Origin: Azotobacter beijerinckii
Lineage (GTDB): Bacteria; Pseudomonadota; Gammaproteobacteria; Pseudomonadales; Pseudomonadaceae
Assembly: GCF_900110885.1 (NCBI RefSeq)
Contig: NZ_FOFJ01000010.1
Coordinates: 1 to 64,000, forward strand
Length of the DNA: 64,000 nucleotides
Reading direction: 5' to 3'
The notes below the pieces were generated by a model. The model ran no database searches. It worked only from the letters and a program-made list of their open reading frames with translations, and was not told where the DNA came from. This document shows, piece after piece, positions 56,697 to 64,000 of this stretch. Position numbers and translations under genes: made by a program. Within the stretch, counting starts at the first letter, position 1. Every line of letters starts with the position of its first letter.

Positions 56697-57685
56697 TGGA
56701 CAGCGCCGACCTGAATGTCCTGCGCAGCGTGCTGGCCTGGCGGCAGGCCGGCCAGCGCGTGCTGCTCTATACGGTGGTGCAGACCTGGGGCAGCGCGCCC
56801 CGGCCGCCCGGCGCCATGCTCGCCCTGCGCGGCGACGGCGTGCCGGTCGGCTCGGTGTCCGGCGGCTGCATCGAGGACGATCTGATCGAGCGGCTGCGCG
56901 ACGGACGCAGCATGCCGGGCCGGCCGGTGTCCCTGGTGACCTACGGGGTGACCCGCGAGGAGGCGGCGCGCTTCGGCCTGCCGTGCGGCGGCACCCTGCG
57001 CCTGACCGAGGAGGAGGTGCTGGAGACCGCGTGGGTCGAGGCGCTGCTGGCGCGCTGCGAGAACCACGAGCTGGTCGCCCGCGAGCTGGATCTGGCCACC
57101 GGCGCGGTCAGTCTGCACGCGGCCAGCCGCGGCGATGCCCTGAGTTTCGACGGGCAGCGCCTGCGCGCCGTCTACGGGCCGCGCTGGCGCCTGTTGCTGA
57201 TCGGCGCGGGGCAGCTGTCGCGCTATGTCAGCGAGATGGCGCGGATGCTCGACTTCGAGGTGCTGATCTGCGATCCGCGCGAGGAGTTCGCCTTCGGCTG
57301 GGAGGACGGCAGCGCCCGCTTCGTGCCCGGCATGCCGGACGACGCGGTGCTGGCCATCGCGCCGGACGAGCGCACCGCCATCGTCGCGCTGACCCACGAT
57401 CCGCGCCTCGACGACATGGCGCTGCTCACCGCGCTGCAATCGCGCGCCTTCTACGTCGGCGCCCTCGGCTCGCGGGTCAACAGCGCCAAGCGCCGCGAGC
57501 GCCTGGCCTTTCTCGGCCTGGCCGCCAGCGACATCGCGCGTCTGCACGGCCCGATTGGCCTGCCGATCGGCAGCCGGGTGCCGGCGGAGATCGCCCTGTC
57601 GTTGCTCGCCGAGATCGTCGCGCTGAAGAATGGCGTCGCTAGTATCAGCCGGCCGGCCCGTCAGGCCAGCGGGCAGCCGGCGTGA
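56696..57685 (+). CDS. xdhC: XdhC-family molybdenum hydroxylase maturation protein
   Basis: A 329-residue chaperone that protects and sulfurates the Mo cofactor of hydroxylases. VVQTWGSAPRPPGAMLALRG and SVSGGCIEDDLIERL form the XdhC/CoxI N-terminal domain; LLLIGAGQLSRYVSEMARML is a Rossmann loop; YVGALGSRVNSAKRRERL ends it. Adjacent to the IorAB genes it probably matures their product. TGATG overlap with iorB, GTGA overlap with the next gene. Confidence 0.92.
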   Translation: MDSADLNVLRSVLAWRQAGQRVLLYTVVQTWGSAPRPPGAMLALRGDGVPVGSVSGGCIEDDLIERLRDGRSMPGRPVSLVTYGVTREEAARFGLPCGGTLRLTEEEVLETAWVEALLARCENHELVARELDLATGAVSLHAASRGDALSFDGQRLRAVYGPRWRLLLIGAGQLSRYVSEMARMLDFEVLICDPREEFAFGWEDGSARFVPGMPDDAVLAIAPDERTAIVALTHDPRLDDMALLTALQSRAFYVGALGSRVNSAKRRERLAFLGLAASDIARLHGPIGLPIGSRVPAEIALSLLAEIVALKNGVASISRPARQASGQPA

Positions 57686-58287
57686 GTAGCGATTTCTGTG
57701 CCGTGCTCTTGGCGGCGGGGCAGGGGAGTCGCTACCGCGCGGTTGCCGGGGCGAGCGAGGACAAGCTGCTGGCGCGCTGTCGCGGCCGCGACGGCAGCGA
57801 GCGCGCCGTGCTGGAGCATGCGCTGCTGGCGCTGCGGGCGAATCTCGAGCGGGTGCTGCTGGTGACCCGTCCCGGCAACGGCGGGGCGATGGCCCTCGGC
57901 GAGGCACACGGCTGCGAAGTTCTGACCCTGGACTCGGCGGGGATGGGCGAGAGCATCGCTGCGGCGGTGATGCGGACAGCGGACTGTGCGGGCTGGCTGA
58001 TCGCCTTGGGCGACATGCCGTTCATCCTGCCGGCGACCGTCGGGTGCGTGTTGCGGGCACTGGAGGAGCATCCGCTGGTGGTGCCCACCTGGCAGGGGCG
58101 GTACGGTCATCCGGTCGGCTTCGGCAGGGGCTGCCGGGCGGCGTTGGCGTCCCTGGACGGCGACAGAGGGGCGAAGCGCTTGCTGCGCGAGGGGCGGGCG
58201 CACGAGCTGGCGGTCGGCGACCGCGGTGTGCTGTGGGATGTCGATACGCCGGCAGCGCTGGGCTTCGAGGGCGCGGCGACCGGCTGA
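57682..58287 (+). CDS. mocA: MobA/MocA-like molybdopterin nucleotidyltransferase
   Basis: A 201-residue nucleotidyltransferase starting at GTG 57682. LLAAGQGSRYRAV is the NTP-binding loop, GDMPFILPATV the metal motif and QGRYGHPVGFGRGC a conserved later loop. In xdhC-linked operons this is usually MocA, making the cytosine-dinucleotide cofactor (MCD) needed by hydroxylases; MobA-type GMP transfer is the alternative. The operon thus encodes an enzyme together with its cofactor tailoring. Confidence 0.85.
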   Translation: MSSDFCAVLLAAGQGSRYRAVAGASEDKLLARCRGRDGSERAVLEHALLALRANLERVLLVTRPGNGGAMALGEAHGCEVLTLDSAGMGESIAAAVMRTADCAGWLIALGDMPFILPATVGCVLRALEEHPLVVPTWQGRYGHPVGFGRGCRAALASLDGDRGAKRLLREGRAHELAVGDRGVLWDVDTPAALGFEGAATG

Positions 58288-58309
58288 GCCAGTCCCGGCC
58301 GCGGCTGGC

Positions 58310-58924
58310 TCAGTACTGCGCCTCGTCCCGTGGTCCCCAGCTCAGTCGGCGAATGAGGCAGTTCGGGGCCTTGGTGTGCCCGGCGCAGCTCGAAACCACC
58401 GTCTGTACAGGCTGGCGCTTGGTCTTGCTCCAGACCCAGGGCGGCACTATGTCCTTCTTGGGCATGGCCCAGAGTCCTCGGCGCTCCCGCTTGGCCTCGG
58501 CCTCGACGGGCAGCAGGTGGGCTGGCGGAGGGTCCTGGTCATGGTCAACCCAGGCCGCGCCATGTCGGACCATCTCGCGATTGATGTCCAGCCCGTCGAT
58601 GAGCATCCTGGCGACGCTGCGTCCGGCCAGGTCACGGGCCTGTACCTTCAGGGTGGCGCGCTTGCCGAGTGCCAGGGCGGAGAGCATTTTCCTGGCTTTG
58701 TCGCTGTAGGGCTGGCTGGGTTCCGGAGCGTCGATGTCGGCCAGGCGGACGTGGATCTGCCAATTGTCGGACGTGAGCAGGCTGAGGGTGTCACCATCGA
58801 GGATATCGATCACCTGGCCGGCAATTTCTTCTGCCCGAACCTGGCCGTTGCCCAGTAACAGCAGCACCGAAAGCAGGCTACCCCGGACGGCCGCCGGCTT
58901 CGCGAATGAGGTGCGATAAATCAT
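58310..58924 (-). CDS. Secreted thermonuclease-family protein
   Basis: A 204-residue staphylococcal nuclease-like protein. The signal peptide (SLLSVLLLLGNGQVRA) precedes EEIAGQVIDILDGDTLSLLT, and the domain continues VRLADIDAPEPSQPYSDKAR. The catalytic Arg/Glu/Arg layout (RLADIDAPE, GRSVARMLIDGLDINREMVR) is mostly present. C-terminal to it is a tail with two Cys. ATG 58924 has AAGGAGGCGACCAC upstream. It converges on mocA. Probably periplasmic, nucleic-acid scavenging. Confidence 0.88.
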   Translation of the reverse strand: MIYRTSFAKPAAVRGSLLSVLLLLGNGQVRAEEIAGQVIDILDGDTLSLLTSDNWQIHVRLADIDAPEPSQPYSDKARKMLSALALGKRATLKVQARDLAGRSVARMLIDGLDINREMVRHGAAWVDHDQDPPPAHLLPVEAEAKRERRGLWAMPKKDIVPPWVWSKTKRQPVQTVVSSCAGHTKAPNCLIRRLSWGPRDEAQY

Positions 58925-59214
58925 GTGGTCGCCTCCTTGCGTGGGGTTCACCATGCCCCTGTGATGCGAGTGCTCCTGTCCATGACAGCCGGACGGCTGA
59001 AATCATGAACCAGATCACGTGCGGGCAGGATGCTAGCCAATGGCTTCGGCAATGGCAATCGCTATCTATACAAGGGACAACCTGTAAAGCAAATGCATGT
59101 TAAGCCTGGAAAAGTTTTCAATGGGTTGCGGAGTGGCACTATTGTCCGTGTGGCCTTTCCGGAACATCTTGGCACATTGATGATTCGCCATTGCGGCGAA
59201 GGGGAGAGTTGAAT

Positions 59215-59775
59215 ATGCACAGCCGGCTGTTCTACCTGATGGGGCCATCGGGTGCCGGAAAGGATTCCCTGCTGCTCCGCTGTCGCGAACGGCTCTGCGA
59301 GCGCTCCTGCCTGATCGCCTCGCGCTATATCACTCGTCCGCCCGAGCTGCAGGGGGAGAACCACCTGTGGCTGAGCGAGGCCGAGTTCCTCCAGCGGCTG
59401 CAACTCGGCGCCTTTGCCCTGCACTGGAGCGCCAACGGTTACCGCTACGGTATCGGCCTGGAGATCGACCGCTGGCTGGAGCTCGGGCTGGACGTGCTGG
59501 TCAACGGCTCGCGCGCCCATCTGGAGCAGGCCCGGGCGCGCTATGGCGAGCGCCTGGTGCCGCTGCTGCTGCAGGTCGATCCGGGGTTGCTGCAGCAGCG
59601 GCTGAACGCCCGCGGCCGGGAGACCCAGGAGGAGATCGCTGCGCGGGTCGAGCGGGCCCGCCTGCTGTCGGCGGAGCTTCCGGCGGATGCCATCGTCATC
59701 GACAACAGCGGGGAGCTGGAGGCGGCGCTCGGGCAGCTTCTCCAGGCCGTACAACGGAGCTATCTACCGGTGTAG
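59215..59775 (+). CDS. phnN: Ribose 1,5-bisphosphokinase PhnN
   Basis: A 186-residue P-loop kinase that makes PRPP from ribose 1,5-bisphosphate in the C-P lyase pathway. MGPSGAGKDSLLLRCRERLC is the P-loop and SRYITRPPELQGENHLWLSE the PhnN substrate motif (RYITRP...GE.H). NGSRAHLEQARARYGERLVP completes it. GAAGGGGAGAGTTGA precedes ATG 59215. No other phn genes are nearby, so it is isolated from its usual operon or serves an alternative PRPP route. Confidence 0.88.
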   Translation: MHSRLFYLMGPSGAGKDSLLLRCRERLCERSCLIASRYITRPPELQGENHLWLSEAEFLQRLQLGAFALHWSANGYRYGIGLEIDRWLELGLDVLVNGSRAHLEQARARYGERLVPLLLQVDPGLLQQRLNARGRETQEEIAARVERARLLSAELPADAIVIDNSGELEAALGQLLQAVQRSYLPV

Positions 59776-59856
59776 CGCGGGTTCTGGCGCCCTCCGGCAT
59801 TTCGCGGCAGGCCTACTAATATGAAACCGTGGCCTGCTCCCCCGGAGGGATTTTCC

Positions 59857-60795
59857 ATGAGCCAGTTTCAACGCCTGTTTCTGGTCGTCACGCCAGACAT
59901 GTGCCGAACCCCGGCGTTCGAGCGTGCCGTCGCCCTGGCCAGGGTCAGCGGCACGCCTCTGCACATGGCTTTGTTCACCCATGTGGAAACCCTGGCGGCG
60001 GTCGGCCGGATCAACCCGGATGGGATGAAGCAGGCCGTGGACAGCTATCTGGCCGGCCATCGCGAGTGGCTGGAGGAGGAAGCCTCGATCCTGCGCAGCC
60101 AGGGGCTGGAAGTGACCACCGAGGTGGTCTGGACCAAGCATCCGGCAGAGGAAATCATCGATCATGTGCGGCAGATGCCGGCCGGTATGTTGATCAAGGA
60201 CGTGCGACCGGAGTCAGCGGTCATGCGGGCCTTCGTCACGCCGCTGGACTGGCAACTGCTACGCCGCTGCCCGGTGCCGCTCCACCTGGTGACCGATGCG
60301 CACAACCCGGTGCCGCTCAAGGTGGCGGCGGCGGTCGACCCCTTCGTGCATGCCGACGGGGCCAGCGAGTTCAACGATCGGATCGTTCGTGCGGCAGAGG
60401 GGCTCGCCATGCTGTGCCGCGCCGAACTTCATCTGCTGCATGCCTGTAACGCCACGGCCGAGCATTTCGGCAGCAGCCTGATTCGCCTGCCCTGGTTGGA
60501 GGGGCTGCAGAAGCGGATGAGGACGGGGGCCGAGGAGGTATTCACGATCCTCGCCAACCGCCATGGCGTACCGCCGAAGCAGCGCCATTTCCTGCTCGGC
60601 CCGCCGGTCCCGACCCTTACCGATTACGCCGTCCGCAGCGAGATCGACGTGGTGGTGCTGGGCAGCAGCCTGCGCAAGTCGTTCGAGCACGAGATTCTCG
60701 GCAGTACCAGCGAGGCGCTGCTCTATCGTCTGCCCTGCAGCGTGCTGGTGGTTCATCCGGAGGGCGTCTGCGACCCCGAACACCACAGGAGATGA
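59857..60795 (+). CDS. Tandem universal stress protein
   Basis: A 312-residue protein with two Usp domains (about 1-145 and 150-312), as in UspE. VVTPDMCRTPAFERAVALAR opens the first; VAAAVDPFVHADGASEFNDR the second. The C-terminal EIDVVVLGSSLRKSFEHEIL, then GSTSEALLYRLPCSVLVVHP, is the family signature. GGAGGGATTTTCC precedes ATG 59857. A hairpin (59807-59837) lies just upstream. It is followed 3 bp later by groEL, so they share a transcript. Confidence 0.88.
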   Translation: MSQFQRLFLVVTPDMCRTPAFERAVALARVSGTPLHMALFTHVETLAAVGRINPDGMKQAVDSYLAGHREWLEEEASILRSQGLEVTTEVVWTKHPAEEIIDHVRQMPAGMLIKDVRPESAVMRAFVTPLDWQLLRRCPVPLHLVTDAHNPVPLKVAAAVDPFVHADGASEFNDRIVRAAEGLAMLCRAELHLLHACNATAEHFGSSLIRLPWLEGLQKRMRTGAEEVFTILANRHGVPPKQRHFLLGPPVPTLTDYAVRSEIDVVVLGSSLRKSFEHEILGSTSEALLYRLPCSVLVVHPEGVCDPEHHRR

Positions 60796-60798
60796 GAG

Positions 60799-62412
<1,614 letters not shown>

Positions 62413-62519
62413 GGCGGGTGATGCACTGGGCGTTTGGGGGAGGAGATGAATGAGTGGGAGCGGCCTTGGCGGCCGCATCCACTTCATGCGGGCTGGATCG
62501 CGGCCCGGGGTCCGGTCGA

Positions 62520-63071
62520 TCAATGAGTCGTCGGCTTGATGTCGATGACCTTCTCCGGCTTCTGCGCTTCGGGCTTCTTGGGCAGGGTGATGGTTAGCAC
62601 GCCCCTGTCGAAGCGAGCCTCGATCTTGTCGGCATCGACCGTCTCGGGCAGGGCGAAACTGCGCTGGAAGGAGCCGTAGCTGCGTTCGGAGATGTAGTAG
62701 CCCTTGCTCTTTTCCTCGTGCTCGCTCTTCTTCTCGCCTTTGAGCATCAGGTTGCCGTTGGAGAGCTTGAGTTCGATGTTGTGCTCGTCCATGCCGGGCA
62801 GTTCGGCGGTGATGAGAATGGCCTTGTCCTGTTCGACGATGTCTACCGCAGGCATGCCGGCCATTTCTGCGGCGCCTCGGGCAAAGGGCTCCATCTCGAA
62901 GCCGCTGCGGCCCATCGGCCAGAACGGCGACATGCGGTCGAAGTCCTCCAGCAGGTGGTCGATCTGCCGGCGCAGGTTGCTCAGCGGGCGCCAAGGATCG
63001 CCGGAAGCGGCACTGGGCTGGCGGGACTGCTGTTCCTTGCTGACGGGAACATTCCGATCTGCTTGAGCCAT
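62520..63071 (-). CDS. Hsp20 small heat-shock protein
   Basis: A 183-residue alpha-crystallin protein. The N-terminal arm (FDRMSPFWPMGRSGFEMEPF) is followed by the ACD from about residue 65: AELPGMDEHNIELKLSNGNL, GSFQRSFALPETVDADKIEA, RFDRGVLTITLPKKPEAQKP with the L-P-K motif. A C-terminal IDIKPTTH gives the IxI-type anchor. CGGAGGAAACAATC precedes ATG 63071. It converges on groEL. Probably binds unfolding proteins for groEL/DnaK. Confidence 0.92.
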   Translation of the reverse strand: MAQADRNVPVSKEQQSRQPSAASGDPWRPLSNLRRQIDHLLEDFDRMSPFWPMGRSGFEMEPFARGAAEMAGMPAVDIVEQDKAILITAELPGMDEHNIELKLSNGNLMLKGEKKSEHEEKSKGYYISERSYGSFQRSFALPETVDADKIEARFDRGVLTITLPKKPEAQKPEKVIDIKPTTH

Positions 63072-63352
63072 GATTGTTTCCTCCGCGTGGATGATGAAAA
63101 AAGTACAAACGTTCCACACGCTCCACAGTCAAGCACATGCCCGGGCGAATTCTATTTCCTACCCCGGGCAGGCGACGAAATGCCGGACAGTGCTCTCTAG
63201 GGAAAGGATATTCTTGGCATGCCTGCTGGCGGACGGCCGTGCTCGCCTGCTCGGGTGCCACTTGCGCCAGCACTCGTGGCGATCGCCCGCCTGGTCGTTT
63301 CCGTGCCCGCCGGCGGCGGCAGGCATCGGTTCATGCAGAGGATTGGATAATC

Positions 63353-64000
63353 ATGGTCAGCCTGGTTCCGCGGCGCATGCAGTTGCTCGAGTTCCATGAC
63401 GAGGGTGAGATAGCCCGGCATTTCAGCTTCGCCCTCGAGTCGCCACGGCCCGGCGATCAGGCCGTCATGCCCGGCCAGTTCTTCATGCTGACGGTGCCGG
63501 GCGTGGGCGAGGTGCCCTTCACCTACCTCAGCCCGCCGGACTGGCAGGGGCGTTTCTCTGCGTTGATCCGCGCGGAGGGCGCGGTGAGTTCGGCCCTGTT
63601 CGAGCTGAAGCCGGGTGCCAGGCTGGGCTATCGTGGCTCCTTTGGGACCGGCTGGCCAGAGCTGTGGAGCGCCCGGCGAGTCTTGGCGGTCGCCGGTGGC
63701 AGCGGTCTGGCGGCCATGGCCGGGCTGATCGAAGCGCTACTTCGGGGCGGTCGGCAGGATGCCCTGACGCTCGTCTACGGAGCGCGCAGCCGCGTCCATC
63801 AGGTTTTGCCCCGGGAGCGCGAGCAGTGGCGGGGTAGTCTGGAACTCGTCGAAACGCTCGAGCGGGCGGAGGACGGACGCCCCGGTTGCACGCCGCTCGA
63901 ACCGTTGCCGGCGTTGTTCGCCAGTCTGGCCCCGGAGGCCGTGCTCTGCTGCGGCCCTGAGCCGATGATGCGGAATGTCGCCGAGCTCTGCCTGGCCCAC
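63353..64000 (+). CDS. FAD/NAD(P)-binding oxidoreductase, hydrogenase-gamma-like, 3' cut
   Basis: At least 216 residues, running off the right edge. RHFSFALESPRPGDQAVMPG, QFFMLTVPGVGEVPFTYLSP (flavin-binding R/PFT motif) and GYRGSFGTGWPE, then VLAVAGGSGLAAMAGLIEAL (NAD loop) and CCGPEPMM belong to the ferredoxin-NADP reductase superfamily, closest to the gamma subunit of sulfhydrogenases (HydG). A four-Cys [2Fe-2S] tail would be expected beyond the window. AGAGGATTGGATAATC precedes ATG 63353. The missing end prevents a firm name. Confidence 0.8.
   Translation, partial: MVSLVPRRMQLLEFHDEGEIARHFSFALESPRPGDQAVMPGQFFMLTVPGVGEVPFTYLSPPDWQGRFSALIRAEGAVSSALFELKPGARLGYRGSFGTGWPELWSARRVLAVAGGSGLAAMAGLIEALLRGGRQDALTLVYGARSRVHQVLPREREQWRGSLELVETLERAEDGRPGCTPLEPLPALFASLAPEAVLCCGPEPMMRNVAELCLAH

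Noticed and set aside
59807..59837. Hairpin GCAGGCC/GGCCTGC before the Usp gene as a riboswitch or attenuator
   Set aside because: A 7-bp stem with a 17-base loop and no conserved aptamer features; too weak to call.

Overview
The window is high-GC (roughly two thirds G+C by eye) proteobacterial DNA. Gene content and intergenic repeats fit a Pseudomonadaceae chromosome (Pseudomonas, Stutzerimonas or Azotobacter type): a meta-cleavage lower pathway, hut and liv genes, SotB, YebG, LemA/TPM, an ACR3-type ars cluster and a ter cluster. It reads as accessory DNA that has been rearranged many times. It holds IS remnants, several gene relics and REP-like inverted repeats, and no rRNA, tRNA or CRISPR that I could see.

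Layout. 1-5.9 kb: a decayed sulfur-scavenging operon on the minus strand (Bug-type binding proteins, an SsuD-like flavin monooxygenase, a BisC-like molybdoenzyme). It is cut by an ISAs1-type element on the left and by a deletion into a metC-like gene on the right. 6-10 kb: yebG, a SotB-like exporter, a low-GC orphan and IS3-type debris. 10-16.3 kb: the 4-oxalocrotonate branch of catechol meta-cleavage (dmpC-E-H-I-F-G) plus a XylT/DmpQ-like ferredoxin, without the ring-cleavage dioxygenase. 16.3-18.5 kb: relics, a glycine-zipper protein and a SleB-type hydrolase. 18.5-27.7 kb: hutU-hutI-hutG (no hutH here), then a complete livJHMGF-type transporter. 27.8-31.7 kb: a small zinc-motif protein, a thiolase and a TPM/TPM/LemA operon.

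31.8-41.9 kb is an arsenic island: arsA and acr3 diverge from arsR, followed by a scrambled arsH relic, a ynfA-like gene and an arsenic-type gapdh. The gapdh partner arsJ lies 3.8 kb further on. The intervening block holds topB behind a textbook LexA box, two small conserved-looking genes, a second molybdoenzyme relic, and a 28-codon single-helix membrane protein gene with its own sigma-54-type promoter and two upstream palindromes. 41.9-46.7 kb is a copper island: a YHS-type P1B ATPase, an ICMT-like enzyme and a DUF2933 protein diverge from a Met/His-rich periplasmic protein and a His-tailed cytochrome c, across two cop-box-like repeats.

46.8-48.9 kb is an LtaS-like sulfatase-fold membrane enzyme. 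49-53.4 kb is a ter cluster (terZ-A-E/D-D-F type, no terB or terC). 53.9-58.3 kb is a four-gene molybdenum hydroxylase operon (iorA-iorB-xdhC-mocA type). 58.3-64 kb holds a secreted nuclease, phnN, and a stress group: tandem-Usp protein, a GroEL paralogue without the GGM tail, Hsp20, and a flavin/NAD reductase cut by the window end.

The loci most worth a second look are the sigma-54/28-aa gene at 36965-37233, the LexA box before topB, the split gapdh/arsJ pair with the inverted arsH relic, the paired 8-bp slippage events in the sulfur operon, and the MITE-like element inside the meta-cleavage operon.
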